Of a stretch of DNA of 64,000 nt, positions 46,200 through 55,488 are shown in pieces. Each line of letters begins with the position of its first letter. Position 1 is the stretch's first letter. Both the position numbers and the translations under genes were made by a program. Origin of the DNA: Phytophthora hibernalis (Eukaryota; Oomycota; Peronosporomycetes; Peronosporales; Peronosporaceae). The notes below the pieces were generated by a model that saw only the letters and a list, made by a program, of their open reading frames with translations, was not told where the DNA came from and ran no database searches. The DNA lies in NCBI GenBank assembly GCA_012656075.1, contig JAAKBF010000054.1, positions 62,001 to 126,000 of the forward strand, in the 5' to 3' direction.

Positions 46200-47822
46200 A
46201 TGGCTCACTTCCCGATCCGCCTCCTCATGGAGACGACTCCGATTCTAACTCGTACCCGTCGCGATGACGCGCACAGTCGGCGCCACTTGCTGCTGGCCGT
46301 CTGTGGGCTGCTGGTGATGCCTGCGCTGCTCCTCGCGACGGTCTTCAGCTGGAAGAGCTCAGTAGCTAGCGATCTAGTAACCGGCCCACTGCCTTCAGTC
46401 GACGAGGACGTGACACCGACCAACCTGCTGGCCCAATGCGACGACAAGTTCTTCACGCAGACACTCGACCACTTTGACGTCGGCTCGCCCACCTACCAGC
46501 AGCGATACTTCGTCTGTGACCGCCACTTCCGACCCGGTGGAGTCATGTTTTTCTACGTCGGCAACGAGGCCGACGTCGAGCTGTACCTGAACCACACGGG
46601 ACTCATGTGGGAGAACGCCGACGAGTTCGGCGCCATGCTCGTGTTCGCGGAACACCGCTACTTCGGCAAGTCGGTGCCATTCGTCAAGGACGTGACCAAG
46701 CACATGCGGTACCTGTCGACGGAGCAGACGTTGGCCGACTACGCCGTGCTGATCACATATCTGAAGAAGGATCTGAAGCGGGATATCCCTGTGATTGGTT
46801 TCGGCGGCTCATACGGGGGTATGTTGGGGTCGTGGTTCCGGATGAAATACCCACACATCATTGACGGGGTCATTGCGGGCTCAGCTCCGATCTTGTCGTT
46901 CCTTGGCGACGAAGTTCCGCTCGATAAAGGATCCTTTGAACGTATCGTGACGTTTGATGCGTCGGAAGAGGCGGGATCGGCTCCAAATTGTGCGGCTAAC
47001 GTGCGTCGTACATGGCCGGCGATGAAGAAGTTGGGGAAGACGGAGCAAGGTCGACAACAGCTGAAGAAGGCTTTGTCTCTATGTGACTCTGTGAAGCTGG
47101 GGTCTGAGAAGGATGTGGACGGGATCAGGGAATGGGCCAGGTCGGCATTTGACTACATGGCCATGGGGAACTATCCGTACCCGTCGTCGTACATCATGAA
47201 CGGCGTCAGTGTATTGCCCGCTTACCCAGTTCGAGTAGCGTGCTCGTACGTGGCTGAAGATTTTGCTGCGGACGATGATGTGGGCCTCTTGACTGCCTTC
47301 TCCAAGTCAGTTGGTGTGTACTACAACAGCACGAAGGACCAAGAGTGCTATCAACTCGGTGCCTCATCCAACGAATCGGCTATGGACTCGGACTTCTGGG
47401 ACTTTATCTTCTGCTCCGAGATTTACCAGCCGCAAAATGTTGACGGTGTGAACGACATGTTCTGGCCCGTTCCATGGAACTTCACTGCCGACAACGAAAA
47501 CTGCAAGAGCGAGTGGGGTATCGAGATTCGTCCGCTTTGGGCCACGACACAATATGGCGGACGCAAGGCTCTGAAGGCGGCGAGCAACATCGTCTTCAGT
47601 AATGGCAACTACGACCCGTGGTCGGGAACGGGTGTGCTGCAGAACTACTCGGACTCTGTTGTTGCACTGACGGTCGAAGGCGGTGCCCACCACCTCGATC
47701 TCATGTTCAGCAACAAGCTCGACACACCCTCCGTTTTGGCTGTGCGCGTCGCAGAGAAGGGATATATGCACAAGTGGGCACGCGAGTTTTACGAGCACCA
47801 AGCAGCAATTGCTAGCGAATGA
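46200..47822 (+). CDS. S28-family serine carboxypeptidase (Pro-X type)
   Basis: The enzyme belongs to peptidase family S28 (lysosomal Pro-X carboxypeptidase and DPP7), which cleaves next to proline. The frame is uninterrupted over 540 codons. A start at 46200 (MAHFPIRLL) precedes a hydrophobic segment at about residues 30-48 (LLLAVCGLLVMPALLLATVF) that serves as signal anchor or signal peptide; a second ATG is at 46227. The conserved N-terminal motif QTLDHFDV is present. The nucleophile serine lies in GGSYGGMLGSW, the aspartate in NGNYDPWSGTGV and the histidine in GGAHHLDLMF. N-glycosylation sites and many cysteines fit a secreted or vacuolar protein. Oomycete S28 peptidases could act outside the cell; that is an inference. 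It has a decayed paralogue immediately downstream. Confidence 0.94.
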   Translation: MAHFPIRLLMETTPILTRTRRDDAHSRRHLLLAVCGLLVMPALLLATVFSWKSSVASDLVTGPLPSVDEDVTPTNLLAQCDDKFFTQTLDHFDVGSPTYQQRYFVCDRHFRPGGVMFFYVGNEADVELYLNHTGLMWENADEFGAMLVFAEHRYFGKSVPFVKDVTKHMRYLSTEQTLADYAVLITYLKKDLKRDIPVIGFGGSYGGMLGSWFRMKYPHIIDGVIAGSAPILSFLGDEVPLDKGSFERIVTFDASEEAGSAPNCAANVRRTWPAMKKLGKTEQGRQQLKKALSLCDSVKLGSEKDVDGIREWARSAFDYMAMGNYPYPSSYIMNGVSVLPAYPVRVACSYVAEDFAADDDVGLLTAFSKSVGVYYNSTKDQECYQLGASSNESAMDSDFWDFIFCSEIYQPQNVDGVNDMFWPVPWNFTADNENCKSEWGIEIRPLWATTQYGGRKALKAASNIVFSNGNYDPWSGTGVLQNYSDSVVALTVEGGAHHLDLMFSNKLDTPSVLAVRVAEKGYMHKWAREFYEHQAAIASE

Positions 47823-48119
47823 GTCGGAGAAGCAAGGAGCATGAAAACAGAAGCCGCTTGATCGAGTAAAGTGTACAAACGCAGCAGCAGAAACCAACTC
47901 GTAGCTCGGATAAGTACGGACAACTTCAACATGACAGTGTCATGATGACACATCAAATGCACAAGCGGAGCTGAATGCAGACACCGCGTGCTTTCTATTG
48001 CTCAAATCGCAGGGAGGTCACGGTGACATTGTGACAATGTTATTGTCGCGCGAAGAGAAGACCCCATCTTGTCAGATGTGAATGAAGATGCCCACCGCGT
48101 AGAATTTGTCGGGTTTGCC
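47823..48119. other. Spacer between S28 gene and its paralogue
   Basis: 297 bases without a gene; the 3' UTR of the intact S28 gene and what remains of the paralogue's promoter. Confidence 0.4.
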
Positions 48120-49795
48120 ATGATGTTCAGCGCGTTGGTGGCGATAAGTTTACTGTCGTTGGCAAGACAGCGTCTGTGGCAGTACAAGGCGGACTGCAGT
48201 TGATGAGGCAAATAATGCTGAATTGGCGACGACAAACCTGCTGGTCCAATGCGACGACAAGTTCTTCACGCAGACACTCGACCACTTTGACGTCGGCTCG
48301 CCCACCTACCAGCAGCGATACTTCGTCTGTGACCGCCACTTCCGACCCGGTGGAGCCATGTTTTCTACGTCGGCAACGAGGCCGACGTCGAGCTGTACCT
48401 GAACCACACGGGACTCATGTGGGAGAACGCCGACGAGTTCGGCGCCATGCTCGTGTTCGCGGAACACCGCTACTTCGGCAAGTCGGTGCCATTCGTCAAG
48501 TACGTGACCAAGCACATGCGGTACCTATCGATGGAGCAGACGTTGGCCGACTACGCAGTGCTGATCACATACCTGAAGAAGGATCTGAAGCGAGATATCC
48601 CTGTGATTGGTTTCGGCGGCTCATACGGGGTATGTTGGGGTCGTGGTTCCGGATGAAATACCCACACATCATTGACGGTGTCATCGCTGCGTCTGCTCCT
48701 ATCCTTTCGTATTTTGGAGACGAAGTTCCTCATGACCTTGGAGGCTCCCGCCGTAGATGTTCGCCTCGAGTACGACTTGGGCGTTTACAAACTGTTAGTT
48801 TAAATACCACCTACAAACAATAAATAACTTACCTGGTACGTTTCCTTGCAGTATGCTGCAAAGGCCGCTTCAAATGCGGCCCACGTATCGTATTCTTCTC
48901 CTCTGATGTGCTCCACAATAACGGGCCGACTGTCTTGTCGCTGATGTCTGTCTTCGTCTTCGCTGTCCGACACCTCCTCGTCGTCTTCGTATGCCGATTC
49001 CTCCGATAAAACAACTAAGAAACAAGAAACAACTGACGGTGGGCGACGGGAATTGAAAGAGGCCTTAACGCTATGTGAAAGCACACCTTTGGACTCGGAA
49101 GCGGATGTCGAGGCGCTTATGTGGTGGGCAAGAGACTCTTTCGACTCCATGGCTATGGGGAACTATCCGTACCCGTCTTCCTACATCATGAATGGTGTCA
49201 GCGTACTACCAGCCTGCCCGATGCGTGTGGCCTGCTCGCACTTGCAAGACAGCTTTGACGACACGATCTGAGCTGCTAAAAGCATTCTCGAAGACAGTAG
49301 GTGTGTACTACAACAGTACGAAGGACAAGGACTGCTACCAGCTAAACGCACCATCAGCTGAAGACGCGTTGGACAGCGATTTTGGGATTACATCTACTGC
49401 GCCGAGTTGTATGGACCAACGACTACCGATGGGGTCAAGGACATGTTTTGGAATGCCCCGTGGAACTTCTCAGCAGACAACGCGAGTTGCCACACAGAGT
49501 GGGGCATCGATGCCCGCATCGCGTGGCCGACAATTCACTACGGTGGACGCCGCTTTTTGAGGTTGCAAGCAACATCGTCTTCAGCAATGGAAACTATGAC
49601 CCGTGTTCGGCCACAGGTGTGCTCCATAATTACTCGGACTCGTGGTTGCGGTGCATATCGAAGGTGGGGCTCACCACCTCGACCTCATGTTCAGCAGCCC
49701 GCTGGATCCAGAGCCGCTCAGGGTCGCGCGCACTATTGAGAAGCAGCACAAGTGGACGCACGAGTTTACGCACACAAGGCCGGGTTAGAGACCGA
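48120..49795 (+). pseudogene. S28 peptidase pseudogene (tandem paralogue)
   Basis: A hydrophobic start (MMFSALVAISLLSLARQ) at 48120 meets stops near 48203. Then 48236-48670 matches the intact gene almost base for base, including QTLDHFDV and the GGSYG motif, with about ten differences. From about 48680 the identity drops sharply (VIAASAPILSYFGDEVP). Some 40 residues are then missing and replaced by foreign DNA at 48740-49045. The frame resumes with ELKEALTLCESTPLDSE, GNYPYPSSYIMNGVSVLPA, VGVYYNSTKDKDCYQL and NGNYDPCSATGV, the last having Cys for Trp. Several frame breaks occur; some are homopolymer losses, but the deletion, insertion and stops are not. It is therefore a true pseudogene. The mosaic identity suggests gene conversion from the neighbour. 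Confidence 0.88.
48740..49045 (-). other. Insertion in the S28 pseudogene, exon-like fragment
   Basis: This segment is unrelated to S28 peptidases. On the minus strand it reads as an acidic stretch (SEESAYEDDEEVSDSEDED) followed by EEYDTWAAFEAAFAAYCKET and then a consensus splice donor (GTAAGT at about 48830). The aromatic motif resembles the N-terminal part of FAR1/MULE-type transposases found in oomycetes, from memory and not checked. It may be a piece of a transposon or of a captured host gene. Confidence 0.5.
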
Positions 49796-50248
49796 AGCGA
49801 CGTAAGGAATTTTGCCCGGCACACAAATTTGCTTTGCTTTGCTCCTCGCTCCTTGCATCCTGAAGATCTGTCCTGCGGTGGAAAGCCTACAGTTCAATGA
49901 ACAAACTTTTCATTGCCAGGACGACGGGATCCGCAGGATCTTCCATCTCGATGACGCCCCGAGCGAGACTTTCCATCGATGATGGTCTCCTGGTCCAGCG
50001 CCGTCATCCCGTCATCCTATCCATGGATAGCCGTCCTGCTCACCAACCCGTGCTCCGAAGTGAATGCCCTGGTCTCCTGAATGAAAATGGAGCAAGTATC
50101 ATACGGGTTGACATGTCAATGCTACACGTGCGCAATATACTTTTATCGATAAATAAGTTGCGAGCTGTCGAGCTCACTCCGGTCGCCATGCATCGATGGC
50201 GCTTCTTCCCCACTGTCACCCAGAGCTGTAGGCCCGGGGACGTTAAAT
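49796..50248. other. Intergenic, no gene seen
   Basis: 453 bases between the S28 pseudogene and a gene on the opposite strand. Open frames here show no recognisable feature. Confidence 0.4.
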
Positions 50249-51022
50249 CTACCGCTTGGAAGTGTCCAAGCGGTCCACGAACTTCTCGAGTCGTCGTCGA
50301 CACGCGTTGCGCAGTCCTTTGGTGGACAGGAGTTGCTTCCACGGCGCTTTCTTCTTCTCCTGGTTGTAAATCACCAGCGTGCCCGTGTACACCTGCTCCG
50401 CCTCCTTGGTCTGATTCTCGGCCGGCTCCGCAGCCACCGAGCGCTCGAACGACTGCGTGAGTCGCGCCGCCACGTACAGCGCGTCGATCCAGTCGCGCGT
50501 GCGCTCGCGCTCATAGGCAAAGAGCTCCATGCTCTCGCCCGCGGGGCCACGCGCGACGATGCCGCCAATGTCCGTAGCGCGGACGCCCGCCACGGCGATC
50601 TGCACGACGGCCACCACGTCGTCCGCGCCCTTGGACAGCCACAGCAGCTCGTTGCGTAGTCGCGCGTACATCTTGAGCCAGCAGTCGGCGTCCTTCTTCC
50701 AGTACATCCAGCCCTGTTCGCAGCACTCTTCAGCCTCGAGCTCCTCGTCCATGTCGTCGTAGTCCTCCATGGCGCCACCGTACGAACTTGTGGCCGTCGA
50801 CAGCGACGTGAGCGAGTCTGTAGACACGGACGCAGACAGCGACGACAACATGCTGAAGCTGCCGAACGTCGAGCGTAAGCTGCTTGTTGACTTGCCGCTG
50901 GCTGAACTGAAACTCGCGCGCTTCTGCTGCTGCCGCCGAGACGGCATGGCTGTCAAGGACAGTCGCCGCATTTGATGTGTCGGTCTTGGGGAAAATTGCG
51001 AAGTGATAATACATCGCGACAT
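50249..51022 (-). CDS. PH-like WMYW-family protein, copy 2
   Basis: An uninterrupted frame of 257 codons starting at 51022. A basic and Ser-rich N-terminus (SRRQQQKRASFSSASGKSTS) is followed by an acidic stretch (MEDYDDMDEELEAEE), then the PH-like domain: EQGWMYWKKDADCWLKMYAR, LRNELLWLSKG, GPAGESMELFAYERERT, and the helix DWIDALYVAARLTQSF. The tail QVYTGTLVIYN aligns with the tails of the other copies. It stands 255 bases from copy 3 on the same strand, as a tandem duplicate would. Lipid binding is a possibility only. Confidence 0.74.
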   Translation of the reverse strand: MSRCIITSQFSPRPTHQMRRLSLTAMPSRRQQQKRASFSSASGKSTSSLRSTFGSFSMLSSLSASVSTDSLTSLSTATSSYGGAMEDYDDMDEELEAEECCEQGWMYWKKDADCWLKMYARLRNELLWLSKGADDVVAVVQIAVAGVRATDIGGIVARGPAGESMELFAYERERTRDWIDALYVAARLTQSFERSVAAEPAENQTKEAEQVYTGTLVIYNQEKKKAPWKQLLSTKGLRNACRRRLEKFVDRLDTSKR

Positions 51023-51276
51023 GCGGCGGGCCTAAAGTGAGCCCGCTCTGTCCGTTGAAAAGCGCGTCAGACGGGGACCACTCTATGACATCGTCGGTTG
51101 TCGCGAGTATCCGGGGCACATGAAAACGGACAGAGCAAGTTACTTGTTGGCAACGGAAAATTGGCGCTGACTGCCTCCGCACTGTCGAGTCCTCCGTGAC
51201 GTGGAGTCCAGTCGAGTCGAGTCTCGATGTTCACACCTGACAGATCGCAGGCAACGCACGAAACGATTTCTTAGAG

Positions 51277-51942
51277 TTAATTGGCGTTAAATAGGTGAAT
51301 CTCGTTACTGGCCCTTGCAGTGCAGCTGACGGCAGACCGGGCGTGGGGCGTTGATGGAATCAGGTCACCGCGTGGGGTGCACGAACTTTGCCTCCATCGA
51401 GTCGCCATCCACTCGATGGCAGCTTTATAGCGCGCGCGTTTGCTGGCGCGGCGGTAGGTCACGAGACTGCCGCGGTAGGCGCTATTTCGTGGTAGTCGAC
51501 GTGCCTCGATCTCCGTCATACGGAAGAACTGCGTTGTGAGTGCGGCGGCGTCTTCGAGCCGCTGGCGCCACGCGTCGAAGCTGTCTTCGTCCAACAACCA
51601 GATCTCCATGTCTTCGCCGTTCGGGTCCACTAGCCGCAACTGGCGCTCGCCCGACACCTCGACGCTCGAGACGGCGATCTGCAAAAACATGGTGCGACTC
51701 GAGTGGTTGCCCTTGAAGAGCCACAAGAACTCGTTGTCGAGCACGCCGTACACTTTCGTCCAGCAGTGTGCGTTGTTGGCGTCTCGCTGCCAGTACATCC
51801 AGTCCTGGAGCGTCTCGCCAGACGGCGACGCGAGTATTGTGCCGCGCTGAGACGACGTGCTCGAGATGAAAGTGCTGGCGTCGCTGCCGATGGTGCTGGC
51901 ACGCCGTAAGCGCTGCTTCATAAGACTGGAGATGGAGCTCAT
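51277..51942 (-). CDS. PH-like WMYW-family protein, copy 3
   Basis: An uninterrupted frame of about 221 codons from the ATG at 51942. A short N-terminus (SSISSLMKQRLRRAST) leads to LQDWMYWQRDANNAHCWTKV, YGVLDNEFLWLFKGN, VDPNGEDMEIWLLDEDSFD, and the helix AWRQRLEDAAALTTQFF. The tail reads SAYRGSLVTYRRASKRARYK. The last 40 residues have no counterpart in the other copies and could be out of frame. Shared tryptophans and the order of elements show descent from one ancestor with copies 1 and 2. Confidence 0.72.
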   Translation of the reverse strand: MSSISSLMKQRLRRASTIGSDASTFISSTSSQRGTILASPSGETLQDWMYWQRDANNAHCWTKVYGVLDNEFLWLFKGNHSSRTMFLQIAVSSVEVSGERQLRLVDPNGEDMEIWLLDEDSFDAWRQRLEDAAALTTQFFRMTEIEARRLPRNSAYRGSLVTYRRASKRARYKAAIEWMATRWRQSSCTPRGDLIPSTPHARSAVSCTARASNEIHLFNAN

Positions 51943-53016
51943 GAGCCACACACCAGTAGCTGAACCTGTTGAGCTGCTGAGTCAAATCGCGAATGCGAGT
52001 AACCCAGCGTCGCAGCAGCACATCCGCTGGATGGCCGAAATGTATGGAGCTGCACCTTCAGATTCCTACCATACGAAAACGGTCACCTAGTCCTCTGAAG
52101 CAAGTTGACGGCTAAGATTACCTGTAGAAATCGTATAAACTGCGTGGATGGAAAGATTCACTTCTACTGGATTGTATAGTGTGGCATAGTTATGGAAAGA
52201 AGTTAGTGCAGGTCTGAGAACCTCTATCTTTAGATATAATACATTTTGAATTACATCTGATATGTCTTTAGCCAGAGACACGACATGCTGCTTCGTCACG
52301 CGAAGTGTTCGCAATCTATTGGCTTACAGCCCGGTTTCAGGATCTCCGGCAACCAAGCAGCAGACCAAGCAAGCAGCGCTATAAGCGGATGGCGTTGAGC
52401 ATTTCCAGAGATGCGAGCATGGCAAACCATATCCTAGGATAGCTTGGTTGATTCCGCGGCGGGGATCATCAAGAATCAAGCGAAAAACTATGAAATCCAG
52501 ACCCGTTTGCTACTTTCACGGTGGCTGCATTCCAGCGCTCGTCATTAGAGGTGGCGACCGCGCATCGGCCCAATAGTGTTGGCTGCGCGAACACGTGTGT
52601 CGCGCGATGCAGGCCCACAGCCACGTGACGCAGCCACATGCAGCTCATTTACTTCGACTGTCTGCACGCCGTTATCTGCGAGTATACTGAAGCCAACGCC
52701 GTACGTTTCCTGCGACTGCCCAACTCACCCTCCATCGATATTACCCGCGATCTCGCCCCGGCCCATTCCAACACTTGACGGACACGGCATCGATTGTCGG
52801 TGACGAGAATAGATGCTGCCATGTTAAACGTGTTCGAGCAAAAGCAGATTCGATATGGTTGGCCAGCAACAACTACAGCATAGACACGGCATTACGCCGC
52901 GCTCAACGGGTCCACTGGCATTTCGCATGCATCGGCATCAACTTGATGATCAAGCCATAACTGGATTTCACTGTGCAAATCTATTGTTTTTCCTGATTTT
53001 TTGACGGGCATTTGAA
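51943..53016. other. Intergenic, no gene seen
   Basis: About 1.07 kb between two divergent genes (PH-like copy 3 and TMEM16). I found no supported gene, repeat pair or RNA gene. It should contain both promoters. Confidence 0.45.
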
Positions 53017-55332
53017 ATGGGGGATTTCCGATATCCTCCGACCACAAGTCCGTGGCTCGCCCAATTCCAAATGACGGACCCGTACCCGCAGCCGCAGACC
53101 GCCGAGATGCGTCTGCGCGTGCCGTTGGACTACGGCACGTCTACCGTGGAGGCCTCGGGGCGCTGGGACTACGTGATCGTATTCCCCAACCCGCCCAAGC
53201 ATGTCATCGAGGTGAGCGACGAACGCGACACCATCATCAACCGTCTACGTGGTGCCGGTCTCCGTCTGCGTCTCTTCTACTCCGTAGGCAAGGAGCTCGT
53301 GTTCTGCAAGATCCGAGCCCCCGAGGAGCTCATGCGACGCGAAGCCGAGTACCTCAAGATGCACCTGCAGCTGGACCCAGACGAACTGCGTCGCGCCTCG
53401 TTCAACGGCATCCCCGAGTACGGCATCGCGCCGTTCCCGATCCGGGACGTCAAGCAGCAGTACCGCTACTCGCCGTTCGACTACATCTTCGCGCCGTACT
53501 TCCAGGCCCGAGACCTGCAGCCCTTTTACACCAAGAAGGGCCCTAATGGCTCGCTTTTCTCGAGCACCGACCGCATCAGCCTCATCGAGCACATCATCAC
53601 CAACCACCAGTCAGGAGCGGGCCAAGACATTGACCGACTGGTCTACGAAGAAATCATCGTCGAGACCTACCCGTTGCATGAAGAGGAGGAGAAGATGGAA
53701 CTTAAGGAGAAGTGGATCGTCTGGAACAAGTCCCCGATGAACCAGCCCTTTGACCGCATCTGCCAGTACTTTGGCGTCAAGGTGGCGCTCTACTTTTTGT
53801 ATCTGGGACATTACACCAAGTGGTTGCTGTACCCGACACTGGTGGGCATCGTGACGGGCGTCGTGAGCTACTCCATCCCTCATGACGACTACAACACTGT
53901 GTTCGCGTACATTTCTCCCATATTTGGCGCCTTCATGACCGTCTGGATGACTATTTACCTCGAGAACTGGAAACGACTCAACTCGCGAGAAACGCTTCGC
54001 TGGGGCACCGCACACTTCTCCGAGACGGTGAATCCTCGTCCGCAGTTTTACGGCGAGCGAATCCCTTCGCCCATCAATGGCAAGTCGACGCGGTACTTCC
54101 CTCCGCGTGAGAAGCTCAAGCGTGTGGCCTACAGCTGGGTCGTCATCTCCTTCCTCATCCTGATCGTTTTCGTGCTTGTGTCGTCGATTTTTATGTTGAC
54201 GTACGACCTGACCAAGGGCAACGACTCGGATAAGCTGGTGTTGGACGACTACAAGTACGGATCCATTGTGTCCTCTGTCGCAAACGTTGTCCAGATTACG
54301 ATCATGACCAAGATCTACAACTACGTTTCTGTTTTGCTCGTGGACCAGGAGAACCATCGCACGGACATGGAGTATGAGAACAGTCTCATCGTCAAGACTG
54401 TGATCTTCCAGTTCGTTAACAACTACGCAGGTCTCTTCTACGTGGCGTTCCTGAAGGAGGGCTTCGAAGGATGTGATCGAAGTTGCATGCACGAGCTAGA
54501 GTACATGCTCGCCATTGTGTTCTGCTCTCGCCTGTTCGTGGGCAATATCACGGAGGTGGCCATTCCGCGCTTGTTCGTGTACATGAGCAAGTACCGCCTG
54601 CTGGGCCACTTGGACGACTACAAGAAGTCCGACGCCGAGCGTGAGCTGTTCATGGCGCAGTACGACTGGCACGGCACCTTCGACGACTACACCGAGATGG
54701 CGCTTCAGTTCGGCTTCACGACCATGTTTGTGGTGGCTTTCCCATTTGCGCCACTGCTTTCGTATCTGAACAACTACTTCGAGATCCGTCTGGACGCCTA
54801 CCGTCTCATTTTCGAGTCGCGTCGTCCTCGCCCGCGTAACGTGCGCAGCATGGGATACTGGTACCTGGTACTGCAGGCCTTCGCAGCCATATCAGTGTGC
54901 ACCAATGCTGGTGTTATTATTTTCACGGGCGACTTCTTCAATCACCTGGGAATGGCGACCCGTGTGTGGATGTTCACGATCTTCATCGGCGGTATGTTCC
55001 TGTTCAAGTACTTCCTCGAGGTGTGCATCGACGATGTGCCTGAAGATGTAGCCGTGCAAAAGTACCGACAAGAGTTTCTCATCAGCAAGTGTCTGTACCA
55101 CATGCCCGACGACGACGTCAACTGCCCGATCGGCGACGACCACGACGCCCCGGAGAACAGGCTTGCCATTGATGACGAAGACTTCCGTGAGCGCGGCCAG
55201 TTTACATGTCATGCCTCTTTGCTAAACTTCTTAAAAAGTTGTGTTTGTTTGCAACACGCCCTATTGCTGATCACTCAAATCGTCGGTTGCGTCAACACGT
55301 TCCTGCTTGGCTCTTTTCTGCGTGTTCACTGA
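53017..55332 (+). CDS. TMEM16/anoctamin channel or scramblase
   Basis: Anoctamins are calcium-activated chloride channels or lipid scramblases. The frame is uninterrupted for 771 codons. A cytosolic N-terminal domain of about 240 residues (WDYVIVFPNPPKHVIEV) precedes about ten hydrophobic helices. The conserved calcium-site segments are present: VNNYAGLFYVAF in helix 6, NITEVAIPRL in helix 7 with its glutamate, and EMALQFGFTT with EIRLDAYRL in helix 8 with glutamate and aspartate. The position FGVKVALYFLYLGHYTKWL before helix 1 is also typical. The C-terminal 50 residues after RERGQF may be misjoined if an intron starts there. Whether it is a channel or a scramblase cannot be told from sequence by eye. 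Confidence 0.92.
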   Translation: MGDFRYPPTTSPWLAQFQMTDPYPQPQTAEMRLRVPLDYGTSTVEASGRWDYVIVFPNPPKHVIEVSDERDTIINRLRGAGLRLRLFYSVGKELVFCKIRAPEELMRREAEYLKMHLQLDPDELRRASFNGIPEYGIAPFPIRDVKQQYRYSPFDYIFAPYFQARDLQPFYTKKGPNGSLFSSTDRISLIEHIITNHQSGAGQDIDRLVYEEIIVETYPLHEEEEKMELKEKWIVWNKSPMNQPFDRICQYFGVKVALYFLYLGHYTKWLLYPTLVGIVTGVVSYSIPHDDYNTVFAYISPIFGAFMTVWMTIYLENWKRLNSRETLRWGTAHFSETVNPRPQFYGERIPSPINGKSTRYFPPREKLKRVAYSWVVISFLILIVFVLVSSIFMLTYDLTKGNDSDKLVLDDYKYGSIVSSVANVVQITIMTKIYNYVSVLLVDQENHRTDMEYENSLIVKTVIFQFVNNYAGLFYVAFLKEGFEGCDRSCMHELEYMLAIVFCSRLFVGNITEVAIPRLFVYMSKYRLLGHLDDYKKSDAERELFMAQYDWHGTFDDYTEMALQFGFTTMFVVAFPFAPLLSYLNNYFEIRLDAYRLIFESRRPRPRNVRSMGYWYLVLQAFAAISVCTNAGVIIFTGDFFNHLGMATRVWMFTIFIGGMFLFKYFLEVCIDDVPEDVAVQKYRQEFLISKCLYHMPDDDVNCPIGDDHDAPENRLAIDDEDFRERGQFTCHASLLNFLKSCVCLQHALLLITQIVGCVNTFLLGSFLRVH

Positions 55333-55488
55333 ATGGCTTCAAATCCAAACAGCGTGTTTCAAATCGAAACTGCGTGTTTCGATTTGACCCTTTTCAGCCA
55401 ATCGGATTCTCGATAGAGACAGCTCGGGCGTGCGGCGCTTGGTTTTCTCCCGAGGCCTTGGGGTCGGTTGGCCCAGTGCTGGCTCGGC

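Noticed and set aside
52321..53016. tRNA or other small RNA gene in the 1-kb spacer
   Set aside because: I looked for box A/B-like sequences and a cloverleaf and found none that holds together.
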